Source: JBMOGA01 sp049318625
Lineage (GTDB): Bacteria > Pseudomonadota > Alphaproteobacteria > Rhizobiales > Hyphomicrobiaceae
Direction of reading: 5' to 3'
Assembly: GCA_049318625.1 (NCBI GenBank)
Contig: JBMOGA010000001.1
Location: 164,632-228,631, forward strand
DNA length: 64,000 nt
The notes under the pieces are model-generated. The model was not told the DNA's origin, searched no databases, and saw nothing but the letters and a program-made list of their open reading frames with translations. The translations under genes were made by a program, and so were the position numbers. This document shows positions 43,479 through 51,860 of this stretch, piece after piece. The first letter of the stretch is position 1, and the number at the start of each line of letters is the position of its first letter.

Positions 43479-43766
43479 ATGATCACACTCGAGGACTGCA
43501 TCGCGTTCAGCGGTCTGACCGAAGAGGAGGTGCTGGCGATCGCCGAGCACGAGCAAATTCCCGAGATTGCCGCGGCGGCGCTCGCGGAGCATCTGCTCCA
43601 GCAGAACGGCGGCGCCGACAAGATCCGTCAAATGATGGTCGAGGACATCCGCCTCGCGCTGGCGCGCAATGACAAGACCCACGCCCGCCATCTGCTGCAC
43701 GCGCTGCGTCATTTCCTGGCGATGCATCGGGATGGCGTGCTGCCGCTAACGGCCACCCGTGTCTGA
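43479..43766 (+). CDS. Small helical protein, conserved type, unknown function
   Basis: 95 residues from ATG 43479, with GGGAGG about 6 bases upstream. It is entirely helical and acidic in its first half (ITLEDCIAFSGLTEEEVLAIAEHEQIPEIAAAALAEHLL) and basic with several His in the second half (KTHARHLLHALRHFLAMHR). The layout suggests a small cytosolic helical bundle. I recognise it only as a type of hypothetical protein seen in alphaproteobacteria. It is divergent from phaC and shares its regulatory gap. Its end overlaps the allC-like gene by 21 bases convergently. Confidence 0.7.
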   Translation: MITLEDCIAFSGLTEEEVLAIAEHEQIPEIAAAALAEHLLQQNGGADKIRQMMVEDIRLALARNDKTHARHLLHALRHFLAMHRDGVLPLTATRV

Positions 43767-44996
43767 GATGCCGAGATTGTTGATGAAATCGACCAGCACG
43801 GCCACCGCGAGGCCCGCGTCCTCGGCGGTGATGCTTTCGGCCGGGTTGTGACTGATGCCGCCCTTGCAGCGCACGAACACCATGCCGACCGGGCACAGCG
43901 CCGCCAGCGCCATGGCGTCGTGGCCGGCGCCGGACGGCAGGCGGCGCACGGGCAGGCCCTGTCGCGCCACGGCCGCCGCCAGACCGTCGACGATGGCTGG
44001 ATCGCAGGCGGTGGCCGGGACGTCGTAGGTGCGCTCCCGCGTCACACCGACGTGCCTGCGCACAGCGATCGCATCGAAGGCGGCTGCCATCTCGTCCACG
44101 GCAGCGGCGCGCATAGCGTCGTTCGGTGCACGGATGTCGACGGTGAACCGCACCTGCCCGGGAATGACGTTGACGGCGCCGGGCGAGGCCTCCAGCCGGC
44201 CGACGGTGGCGACGAGGCCGGGCCGTTCAGCCGGAAGGCGCTCGACCGCCAGCACCATCTCGGCGGCCGCCGCCAGGGCATCGCGACGCAGCGCCATGGG
44301 CACGGTGCCGGCGTGGCCGGCCTCGCCCGACACGCCGACCATGAAGCGGCTGGCGCCGTTGATCGCCGTAACGACGCCGACCGGCAGCCCCTCGGCCTCG
44401 AGCACCGGCCCCTGTTCGATGTGGACCTCGATGAACGCCCGCACGTCACCGGGGCGACGGGCCTCGGCCCCGATGGCGGCGGCATCGCAGCCGAATTGGG
44501 CGAGCGCCTGCGCGACGGACACGCCCGCCGCATCCCGCCCTTGAAGTGTCGCCGGGTCGAAGGTGCCGGCCACCGCCTTCGAGCCGGCCAGCGTGGACGG
44601 AAAACGCACCCCCTCCTCATCGCCGAAGGCGAGGATCTCGATGGCGAACGGCAAGCGCCGTCCGGTGCGGACGATCTCTTCGACCGCTCCCAAGGCCGCG
44701 AGCACGCCGAGATTGCCATCGTAACGGCCCGCGTCGCGGATGGTATCGATGTGGGAACCGAGCAGCAGCGCCGGGGCACCGCGGGTCGCCCCTTCGTAGC
44801 GCGCGACCACGGTGCCGGCGGCGTCCAGTCTGGTGGCGAGGCCGGCCGCCTGCATCCAGGCCGTGAGTTCCTGCACGGCGGCCTTGTGAGCGGGCGACAG
44901 GTACAAGCGGGTCAACCGGCCGGGCTCGTCCGAGTGCCGGGCGAATTCGTCCAGTCGTTGCATAAGCCGCGCGCCGAGTTCTGCCACCGTCGTCAT
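43746..44996 (-). CDS. allC: Allantoate amidohydrolase-like M20 enzyme
   Basis: 416 residues, the hydantoinase/carbamoylase branch of M20. Dimetal ligands: His and Asp in GSHIDTIRDAGRYDGNLG, the Glu pair in FGDEEGVRF, His in FIEVHIEQGPVLE, and a late His in SGAGHDAMAL. A dimerisation domain sits between (about 215-325). Family members hydrolyse allantoate, ureidoglycolate or N-carbamoyl amino acids. Allantoate is chosen because the divergent neighbour is pucG, which uses the product ureidoglycine. The start at 44996 is 150 bases from the pucG start. Confidence 0.75.
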   Translation of the reverse strand: MTTVAELGARLMQRLDEFARHSDEPGRLTRLYLSPAHKAAVQELTAWMQAAGLATRLDAAGTVVARYEGATRGAPALLLGSHIDTIRDAGRYDGNLGVLAALGAVEEIVRTGRRLPFAIEILAFGDEEGVRFPSTLAGSKAVAGTFDPATLQGRDAAGVSVAQALAQFGCDAAAIGAEARRPGDVRAFIEVHIEQGPVLEAEGLPVGVVTAINGASRFMVGVSGEAGHAGTVPMALRRDALAAAAEMVLAVERLPAERPGLVATVGRLEASPGAVNVIPGQVRFTVDIRAPNDAMRAAAVDEMAAAFDAIAVRRHVGVTRERTYDVPATACDPAIVDGLAAAVARQGLPVRRLPSGAGHDAMALAALCPVGMVFVRCKGGISHNPAESITAEDAGLAVAVLVDFINNLGISDTGGR

Positions 44997-45019
44997 CGAT
45001 CTCCCCTTCGGTGCCGTGC

Positions 45020-45043
45020 GCGGCGGCCGGTACCGACCGCCGC
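45020..45043. promoter_or_regulatory. 24-bp near-perfect palindrome between allC and pucG
   Basis: The arms read GCGGCGG and CCGCCGC around a central CGGTACCG; only one base pair (45027/45036) is unmatched. It sits centrally in the divergent gap and is a good operator candidate for a ureide-responsive regulator. No such regulator is in the window. Confidence 0.45.
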
Positions 45044-45146
45044 GTTCGTACAATGTCTCGACACGCCATGCGCCCCTTTGGTAAGCGAGACGGATGCCAT
45101 CCCGCCATCACATCCATCGGGGCGCCGCACGCCGGCACGCACGACC

Positions 45147-46409
45147 ATGACCGCCAGTTCCACCGACTACCATCCCGCCCGGTTTCCAGAACTCGATCCG
45201 GAGCCGAGACTGTTGATGGGCCCTGGCCCTGTCGACGTCTATCCGCGCGTGCTCCGGGCCATGTCGGTGCCCATCCAGGGGCAGTTCGACCCGCAGTTTA
45301 CAGAGTACATGAACCAGACGATGGCACTCTATCGCCTCGTCTACCGGACGGCCAACCCCTGGACAATCCTGATCGACGGTACGGCGCGGGCCGGTCTGGA
45401 AGCATGCATCACCTCGATCGCGGCACCGGGCGATCGCGTCCTGGTTCCCATTTTCGGGCGCTTCGGCCACCTCAAGGTGGAGATCGCGCGGCGCGCCCGC
45501 GCCGACGTCCACGCCATCGAGACCGAATGGGGCACGGTGTTCGAGCCCGACCGCATCGAGGATGCGATCAAGCGGGTGAAGCCGCGGCTGGTGGCCATCT
45601 GCCAGGGGGACACCTCGACGACCATGCTGCAGCCGCTGGCCGAGATCGGCGAAATCTGCCGGCGCCACGACGTGCTGCTGTTCGTGGATTGCACAGCGTC
45701 GCTCGCCGGGAACCCGTTCGAGTTGGATGCGTGGAAGATCGATGCGGCCGCGACCGGCCTGCAGAAGTGCCTGTCGGGTCCGCCCGGCGTTTCGCCGATC
45801 ACCTTCAACGAGCGGGTGGTCGAGGTGCTGCGCGAGCGCAAGCACGTCGAGCAGGGGATCAAGGCCCCGGGAATCGTCGAAGGCAACGGACCGATCATCC
45901 AGTCGAACTATTTCGACCTCGCGATGCTGATGGACTACTGGTCGCCGCGGCGGCTCAATCACCACACCGAAGCGGCCTCGATGCTCTATGCGGCGCGCGA
46001 ATGTGCCCGCGTCGTGCTCGAAGAGGGGATCGATCGCGGCGTCGCCCGCCATCAGCTGACGTCGGCGGCGCTGAGGGCCGGTCTCGAGGCGATGGGACTC
46101 GAACTCTACGGCGACGCGCACCACCGCATGGCCAACGTGACCGGTGTCTGCATTCCCAAAGAGATCACGGCCGGCGAAAACGTCCGCGCCGAGATGCTGT
46201 CGGACTTCGGTATTGAGATCGGGACCTCGTTCGGGCCGCTGGCGGGCAAGATCTGGCGGATCGGGACGATGGGCTACGTATGCCGCAAGGCCAACGTGCT
46301 GCGGTGCCTGACGGCACTCGAGGCGGTGCTGCGGCGCAATGGCTACGCGGCACCGGCGGGGGCCGGCGTCGATGCCGCCTACAAGGTCTACGAGGCGGCC
46401 GCTCCATGA
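45147..46409 (+). CDS. pucG: (S)-ureidoglycine--glyoxylate aminotransferase
   Basis: 420 residues, fold type I PLP enzyme of the alanine-glyoxylate aminotransferase group. The N-terminal LLMGPGPVDVYPRVL is typical. The PLP lysine is Lys207 in TGLQKCLSGPPGVSP, with the cofactor-binding VDCTASLAG before it. The GIKAPGIVEGNGPIIQSNYFD region and length fit PucG more than serine-glyoxylate enzymes. It converts ureidoglycine and glyoxylate to oxalurate and glycine. It is divergent from the allC-like gene and 13 bases before the fdrA-type operon, whose product set uses oxalurate. Confidence 0.85.
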   Translation: MTASSTDYHPARFPELDPEPRLLMGPGPVDVYPRVLRAMSVPIQGQFDPQFTEYMNQTMALYRLVYRTANPWTILIDGTARAGLEACITSIAAPGDRVLVPIFGRFGHLKVEIARRARADVHAIETEWGTVFEPDRIEDAIKRVKPRLVAICQGDTSTTMLQPLAEIGEICRRHDVLLFVDCTASLAGNPFELDAWKIDAAATGLQKCLSGPPGVSPITFNERVVEVLRERKHVEQGIKAPGIVEGNGPIIQSNYFDLAMLMDYWSPRRLNHHTEAASMLYAARECARVVLEEGIDRGVARHQLTSAALRAGLEAMGLELYGDAHHRMANVTGVCIPKEITAGENVRAEMLSDFGIEIGTSFGPLAGKIWRIGTMGYVCRKANVLRCLTALEAVLRRNGYAAPAGAGVDAAYKVYEAAAP

Positions 46410-46422
46410 GGCGAGGCGAACG

Positions 46423-46614
46423 ATGACCGACGACAAGCCCAAGCCGGCGCACCAGACATTCCTTGCGGCCCCGCCGCGGGTCATCAACATCGGCCTCGCG
46501 CGGTTCGCGGAGGATCTGGCCGGCGCGGGCGCGAGCGTCGTGCACGTCGCCTGGGCGCCACCCGCCGGTGGCGACGTGGCGATGGCCAAGCTGCTCGCCA
46601 AGCTCGGGTCTTGA
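46423..46614 (+). CDS. Detached FdrA C-terminal module (63 aa)
   Basis: 63 residues with ATG 46423 preceded by GAGGCGAA. The core PPRVINIGLARFAEDLAG and VVHVAWAPPAGGD through AKLLAKLG matches, from memory, the last 50 or so residues of E. coli FdrA (VINIGLRSFALEL, then a VAGG region and LARLLERL). The fdrA gene downstream lacks that tail. So the module appears as a separate gene placed first in the operon. It probably forms part of the transcarbamylase complex. It lies 13 bases after pucG and 19 bases before the DUF1116 gene. Confidence 0.75.
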   Translation: MTDDKPKPAHQTFLAAPPRVINIGLARFAEDLAGAGASVVHVAWAPPAGGDVAMAKLLAKLGS

Positions 46615-46633
46615 ACCGCCTACGGAGGACACC

Positions 46634-47893
46634 TTGAGCGTAGCTGAACGCATAGACCAGGCCAATGCCGAGGCACTCCGTCGGATCCTCGCGGCCGATC
46701 CGGTGCTGATCGACGTGGTGCCCGCCGCGACGGCGCTCACCGGCCTCGAGCCGGGAATGATCCTGCACGCCGGCCCGCCGATCGGCTGGGACCGGATGTG
46801 CGGCCCGATGCGCGGCGCCGTCATGGGTATCGCCGTGTTCGAGGGCTGGGCCCGCGATCTGGACGACGCCGCCGCCAAGGCCGCCGCCGGGGCCTACCGG
46901 TTCGCGCCCAACCATCATCACGGCGCCGTCGGCCCGATGACAGGCATGACGACGGTCAGCCAACCTCTCCTGGTCGTCGAGAACCGCACCACCGGCAATC
47001 GCGCCTACTGCGCCATCAACGAGGGCCTCGGCAAGGTCATGCGGTTCGGCGGCAACGACACCGAGGTGCTGGCCCGCCTGCGGTGGCTGCGCGACGAGCT
47101 CGGCCCGCTGCTCGGCAAAGCGCTGCGCGAGATGGGCGGCGTGCCGCTGAAGACGCTGGTGGCCCGTGGCCTGACGATGGGCGACGAGATGCACCAGCGC
47201 AACGTCGCGTGCTCGAGCCTGCTGCTGCGCCTGCTGGCCCCGCCGCTCGCCCGCGCGGCGGCCGACACACAGTCGCTGGCCAAGTGCCTCGCATTCATCG
47301 GCGGCAACGATCAGTTCTTCCTCAACGTCGCGATGGCGATGGGCAAGGCGATCACCGATCCGGCGAACGGCATCGCCGGCTCCACGGTCGTCACCGCGAT
47401 GTGCCGCAACGGCACCGACTTCGGCATTCGCGTCTCCGGCACCGGCGAGCGCTGGTTCACCGCGCCGGTCGAGATGCCGCGCGGGCTCTACTTCCCCGGC
47501 TTCACCGAAAAGGACGCCAACCCCGACATGGGCGACAGCGCCATCGTCGAGACGATCGGCCTCGGCGGGTTCGCCATGGCGGCAGCCCCGGCGGTGGTCG
47601 GGTTCGTCGGTGCCGGCCCGGCGTCGGAGGCGCAGGTGTTCACGCGGTCGATGGGAGAGATCACGGTCGGTCAGAGCCCGGAGTGGACCATTCCCGCCCT
47701 GGACTATCAGGGCGTGCCGACCGGCATCGACATCCGCAAGGTCGTCGCGACCGGCATCGCGCCGACCATCAACACCGGCATCGCGCATCGCGAGCCGGGC
47801 GTCGGTCAGGTCGGCGCCGGCATCGTGCGGGCGCCGCTCGCCTGCTTCCGGGCGGCCCTCGAAGCCTTCGCCGAGACCATGGGGGTTACGTGA
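46634..47893 (+). CDS. DUF1116 protein, YlbE/AllG-type subunit of oxamate transcarbamylase
   Basis: 419 residues. A TTG start at 46634 is supported by GGAGG five bases upstream. DUF1116 signatures: LHAGPPIGWDRMCGPMRGA, then HHGAVGPMTGMTT, then AYCAINEGLGKVMRFGGND and EMHQRNVACSSLL. E. coli YlbE (AllG) is about the same length and has been reported as part of the FdrA/YlbE/YlbF oxamic transcarbamylase. Its stop overlaps the next start (GTGA), indicating translational coupling and equal amounts. Confidence 0.85.
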   Translation: MSVAERIDQANAEALRRILAADPVLIDVVPAATALTGLEPGMILHAGPPIGWDRMCGPMRGAVMGIAVFEGWARDLDDAAAKAAAGAYRFAPNHHHGAVGPMTGMTTVSQPLLVVENRTTGNRAYCAINEGLGKVMRFGGNDTEVLARLRWLRDELGPLLGKALREMGGVPLKTLVARGLTMGDEMHQRNVACSSLLLRLLAPPLARAAADTQSLAKCLAFIGGNDQFFLNVAMAMGKAITDPANGIAGSTVVTAMCRNGTDFGIRVSGTGERWFTAPVEMPRGLYFPGFTEKDANPDMGDSAIVETIGLGGFAMAAAPAVVGFVGAGPASEAQVFTRSMGEITVGQSPEWTIPALDYQGVPTGIDIRKVVATGIAPTINTGIAHREPGVGQVGAGIVRAPLACFRAALEAFAETMGVT

Positions 47894-49377
47894 GCGTCGT
47901 CGTCAACGAGGTCCGGAAAGGCTTCTATCTCGACTCGGTCGCGCTGATGCGGCTGGCGCGGCAGGCGCAGGACATCGCGGGCGTCGCCGATGCGGGCCTG
48001 ATGATCGGCACGCCGGCCAACCTGCAGATCCTGCGCGATGCCGGGCTGCTCGACGCCACCGGCGCGGCGGCCGGGCCCGGTGATCTGGTGATCGCGCTGC
48101 GGGCGGCCGACACCGCGACCGCCCGGGCGGCCATCGACCAGGTCCGGGCGGAACTGGATCGGCCGCGCCGTGCCGCGGCGACGGGGTCCTCCTATACGCC
48201 GCGAACGCTCAAAGGCGCGCTGGCGGCCGACCCGGCGGCGAGCCTCGCCCTGATCTCGGTGCCGGGCGACTTCGCCGCCGCGGAGGCGACCGCCGCGCTC
48301 ACCCAGGGCCTCAACGTGATGATCTTCAGCGACAACGTTCCCTTGGCGGACGAGATCGCGCTCAAGAACCTCGGACGCGAGCGCGGTCTGCTCGTCATGG
48401 GTCCGGACTGCGGTACCGCGATCATCGCCGGCTTACCGCTGGCGTTCGCCAACGCGGTGCCGCGCGGCGATATCGGCCTCGTCGGCGCCTCGGGCACCGG
48501 TATTCAGGAGATCTCCTGCCTGATCGCCGCCGCGGGCGGGGGCATCTCGCACGCCATCGGCACCGGCGGACGAGACCTGTCGGCCGCGGTCGGGGCGATC
48601 ACCACACTGATGGCCATCGAGGCGCTGGCAGCCGATGCCGGAACGCGAACGATCGTGCTCGTCTCCAAGCCTCCGGAGCCGGCCGTGGCGCAGCGCGTCC
48701 TCCATGCGCTGGCGGAGACTGGCAAGCCGGCGATCGTCTGCTTCCTCGGCGCCACCGGGCTTTCGCTGCCGGCCGGCTGCCAAATCGCGCCAACGCTGGA
48801 GGATGCAGCCCGGCTTGCCGCCGGCGATCTTCCGGGGACGGCGCCCGCACTTCCCGGGACGCGACGGCCGGGCCAACTGATCCGCGGGCTGTTCGCGGGT
48901 GGCACGATGTGCTCGGAGGCGCAGGTGGTGTTCCGGACCGCCGGAATGGCGGTGGCCTCGAACGTCCCGATCCCCGGCGCCGCCAAGCTCGCCGGTTCCA
49001 CCGACGGACACGTCCTCGTCGATCTCGGTGACGACGCCTTCACCCGCGGCCGCCCGCATCCGATGATCGAGCCGGCGGTGCGCGACGAGCCCTTGCGGGC
49101 GGCGATGGCCGACCCGCGGGTCGGCGTCGTGCTGGTCGATGTCGTGCTCGGCACCGGCGGCCACTTGGACCCGGCCGGCCACCTCGCCGACGTCGTATCC
49201 CGCTCACGGACGGCCGGCGGCCCCGAGGTCGTCGCCTCGATCACCGGGACCGAGCAGGACCCCCAGATCCGCTCGGCCCAGGTGGCACGCCTGGAGGCGG
49301 CCCAGGTCATCGTGGCCCGCTCGAATGCGGAAGCCGCGCGGCTGGCGCTCGCGCTCGTCCGGTCCGGCCCGATGTGA
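47890..49377 (+). CDS. fdrA: FdrA-type subunit (AllF), without its C-terminal module
   Basis: 495 residues, GTG start at 47890 overlapping the previous stop. It resembles the succinyl-CoA synthetase fold: GTPANLQILRDAGLLD near the N-terminus, then FSDNVPLADEIALKNLGRERGLLVMGPDCGTAII, the GASGTGIQE loop, and AIGTGGRDLS. The second half has LIRGLFAGGTMCSEAQ and DLGDDAFTRGRPHPMI. E. coli FdrA is about 555 residues; this one stops about 60 short, and the missing tail is encoded as the first gene of the operon. It is probably the nucleotide/phosphate-handling subunit of the complex. Confidence 0.87.
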   Translation: MSVVVNEVRKGFYLDSVALMRLARQAQDIAGVADAGLMIGTPANLQILRDAGLLDATGAAAGPGDLVIALRAADTATARAAIDQVRAELDRPRRAAATGSSYTPRTLKGALAADPAASLALISVPGDFAAAEATAALTQGLNVMIFSDNVPLADEIALKNLGRERGLLVMGPDCGTAIIAGLPLAFANAVPRGDIGLVGASGTGIQEISCLIAAAGGGISHAIGTGGRDLSAAVGAITTLMAIEALAADAGTRTIVLVSKPPEPAVAQRVLHALAETGKPAIVCFLGATGLSLPAGCQIAPTLEDAARLAAGDLPGTAPALPGTRRPGQLIRGLFAGGTMCSEAQVVFRTAGMAVASNVPIPGAAKLAGSTDGHVLVDLGDDAFTRGRPHPMIEPAVRDEPLRAAMADPRVGVVLVDVVLGTGGHLDPAGHLADVVSRSRTAGGPEVVASITGTEQDPQIRSAQVARLEAAQVIVARSNAEAARLALALVRSGPM

Positions 49378-50267
49378 AGCGGGCGGCGGTCACCAGCATC
49401 GGCATCGGGGCTGGCGAGGTTCTCGCCGTGGCGCGCGACGCCGACATGGTGGCGCTGTTCGACCGATCACTGCTGCTGCGGTCGCGCGAGGGCCTGATTT
49501 GCCTCGGGGCAGCCGACATCGGCCAAGGGCCGCTCAACATCCTGCTCGCCAGCGCGGATGACTGGACGGCGGTGCGGGCCGCCGCCGCGCCATGCGCCCG
49601 CTGGTCGCTCGAACCGCAACGACTGGCGACCCCAGACCTGGAAATCGAACTCGCGGGAGCCACGGTCTGGCAGCCGTCCGGCTGGCCCCCTCCGGCCCCA
49701 CCGGCTCGGATCCTGGCCGCGGCGCGCGCGCTCGATGCCATCATCCTTCAGAGCGCCCCGGCCGAAGGGCTCGCGCGGCTGATCGCAAGCGGCGGGCAAG
49801 CGGTGCCGACGCCGGTGGCACGGGCTGCCGTCCCACTTGTCGGCGCAATGCGGCGCTGGCTCGGCGCGCCGCAGCCCGGCGATGCGCCGCCCGTGGAACT
49901 GCTGGGGCTCGGGCCGGGTGCGACACCGTCCGGAGACGATGTTCTGGCCGGTGTTCTGCTCGCGCTCGACGCGCTGGCCGATCACGAATTCGGGCGTCGT
50001 CTCGGCGCCGCCATCGGCGCGCAGGCCGCGATGCGCACCACCCCGCTGTCCGTCGCGCTGCTCGGGCAGGCTGTGCAAGGGCGGGCTGCGGACTGCCTGA
50101 CGGCCGTCGTCGCGGCATTGGTCTCAGGCGAGACAGAGGCCGTCGGCCCAACTGCCCTGACGGCCGGGCGCTATGGTCACAGCTCCGGGTGGGACACCCT
50201 TGCCGGCATGAGCCTGGCGTTGAGCGCGCGCCTCGATGCTAGCGGCGCTCGGTCAACAAGATGCTGA
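49374..50267 (+). CDS. DUF2877 protein, YlbF/AllH-type subunit
   Basis: 297 residues, GTG start at 49374 again overlapping the preceding stop as GTGA. The DUF2877 hallmark is LLGLGPGATPSGDDVLAGVLLALDAL at about 181-206, with TPLSVALLGQA later. It is the third main part of the AllFGH-type set. The final 29 bases overlap the convergent LysE-type gene. No carbamate kinase gene follows, unlike in E. coli. Confidence 0.83.
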   Translation: MKRAAVTSIGIGAGEVLAVARDADMVALFDRSLLLRSREGLICLGAADIGQGPLNILLASADDWTAVRAAAAPCARWSLEPQRLATPDLEIELAGATVWQPSGWPPPAPPARILAAARALDAIILQSAPAEGLARLIASGGQAVPTPVARAAVPLVGAMRRWLGAPQPGDAPPVELLGLGPGATPSGDDVLAGVLLALDALADHEFGRRLGAAIGAQAAMRTTPLSVALLGQAVQGRAADCLTAVVAALVSGETEAVGPTALTAGRYGHSSGWDTLAGMSLALSARLDASGARSTRC

Positions 50268-50880
50268 CGGCGAAGAAGCCGAATACACCGGCGAACAGCC
50301 AGTCGATGCCCTTCAGGATGTTCGGCCGCCCCCGCAGGAACGTCAGCAGCCGCTCGGCGCCGAGCACCATCACCACCGACAGCGGCGCGCAGATCGCAAC
50401 GAACATGAGGCCCAGGAACAGGAGTTTGTGGGCCGCATAGGGGTCGGTGGCGGCCACGAACATCGGTAAGAAGCTGATGAAGAACAACAGCACCTTGGGA
50501 TTGGTCAGATTGACCAGCAGACCCGTGACGAAGGTTCCGGCCAGCGATGCCGGCTTCAGATTGTCCGGCCGCACGTTCAGCGCGGAGCCGTTGCGAACGG
50601 CATCGAACGCGAGCCACAGCAGATAGACGGCACTGGCGGCCTTCAGGAGGCCGAAGGCGGCTGGCGAGGCGGCGAGCAAGGCCGAAATGCCGAGTGCCGC
50701 CAGGAGGGTGTGCACACACGACCCGATGCAAGCGCCGAGCACGGAGGCAAGTCCCGCCTGCCGCCCACCCGAAACGGTGCGCGACAGGAACAGGCTCATG
50801 TCGGGCCCAGGCGTGATGAACAGGACCACCGAGGCGATGGCATAGGAGACCAGCACGGCCGGCTCGGGCAGGAACGTCAT
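50239..50880 (-). CDS. LysE/RhtB-family amino-acid exporter
   Basis: 213 residues with six predicted membrane helices. The family motif LFITPGPDMSLFLSRTVSGG lies in the first loop, and LLVNLTNPKVLLFFISFLP in the middle. Such proteins export amino acids such as homoserine, threonine or lysine. The substrate is unknown. It could relieve glycine made by PucG, but that is only a suggestion from position. It overlaps the ureide operon convergently. Confidence 0.88.
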   Translation of the reverse strand: MTFLPEPAVLVSYAIASVVLFITPGPDMSLFLSRTVSGGRQAGLASVLGACIGSCVHTLLAALGISALLAASPAAFGLLKAASAVYLLWLAFDAVRNGSALNVRPDNLKPASLAGTFVTGLLVNLTNPKVLLFFISFLPMFVAATDPYAAHKLLFLGLMFVAICAPLSVVMVLGAERLLTFLRGRPNILKGIDWLFAGVFGFFAVSILLTERR

Positions 50881-50982
50881 CGAATCCTCGTCGACCTGTC
50901 GCGGCGTGCGCGGATCATTTACCCGCAGTTATCATGTCTAAATTAGTCTTTCAGGACTAGCTCCCTTAATTGTTCGTAAACG

Positions 50983-51843
50983 ATGACAAAACTGGCGAAG
51001 CCCGCGTCATTGATGGACCAGTACTGCTCGACGCTGGGTGACGCGGTTCTGCGGCACAGGGCCAGCATTGCGGAGCATTCCGCGCGCGTCGAGGCCGAAC
51101 TGGCCAATCGCGTGAAGTCCGAATTCATCGCCAACATGAGCCATGAACTGCGGACTCCGCTGAATACCATCATGGGCTTCTCGAAGCTGATCTGCGAGCA
51201 GCACGGCAAATCGCTCGGACCGCAGGAGACGGTGGAGTACGCGCATCTCATCCACGACGCCGCGGGCCACCTGCTGGCCGTCATCAACGACATTCTCGAT
51301 ATTTCCAAGATCCAGGCCGGCAAGTTCGTGCTCGACGTGCGCGAGGTCGCGCTCGACGAGCTGCTGCATGCCATCGTCGCCAACTTCAAGCTCATGGTTC
51401 GCGAGGCCGGTATCTCGCTGACCCTCGACGTCGTCGATCCGCTGCCGATCGTGCGCGGCGATCCCGTCAAGCTGCGGCAGGTCTTCACCAACCTGATCTC
51501 CAACTCCGTCAAGTTCACGCCGAAAGATGGACGCGTCTCGGTTGCACTCGAAGGCACGGCCGACGGCGGCGTCCGGGCGGCGGTCGCCGATACCGGCGTC
51601 GGCATGACGCCCGAAGAGATCCGCGTCGCGCTCACGCCGTTCGGCCAAGTCGACAGCGGCCGGACGCGCTGGCGCGAGGGCACAGGGCTCGGCCTGCCGA
51701 TCGCGAAATCGATGATCGAATTGCATGGCGGCAAGTTGCATATCGAAAGCCGCAAGAATTTCGGGACGACGGTCTCCGTTCTGCTGCCCGCCTGCGACCC
51801 CTCGGCGGAACGCAGCCGGCAAGATGCGGAGATGGTGATCTGA
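50983..51843 (+). CDS. Soluble histidine kinase without a sensor domain
   Basis: 286 residues. A short helical N-terminus (1-45) leads directly into the dimerisation/phosphoacceptor domain with His54 in FIANMSHELRTPLN. The ATPase domain has the N box (LRQVFTNLISNSVKFT), G1 (VADTGVGM) and G2 (GTGLGLPIAKSM). There is no membrane segment, PAS or HAMP, and no response regulator nearby. Its stop overlaps an ATG (TGATG) leading into the HerA-like gene, so the two are coupled. A near-CtrA box (TTAA-N7-TAAA) lies just before the start. Confidence 0.9.
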   Translation: MTKLAKPASLMDQYCSTLGDAVLRHRASIAEHSARVEAELANRVKSEFIANMSHELRTPLNTIMGFSKLICEQHGKSLGPQETVEYAHLIHDAAGHLLAVINDILDISKIQAGKFVLDVREVALDELLHAIVANFKLMVREAGISLTLDVVDPLPIVRGDPVKLRQVFTNLISNSVKFTPKDGRVSVALEGTADGGVRAAVADTGVGMTPEEIRVALTPFGQVDSGRTRWREGTGLGLPIAKSMIELHGGKLHIESRKNFGTTVSVLLPACDPSAERSRQDAEMVI

Positions 51844-51860
51844 TGCGAGGAGACAGTGCG

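Noticed and set aside
46798..47889. Plus-strand frame extending FdrA upstream by 364 codons
   Set aside because: It is Arg-rich out-of-frame translation of the DUF1116 gene; the GTG at 47890 overlaps the previous stop and starts the FdrA homology.
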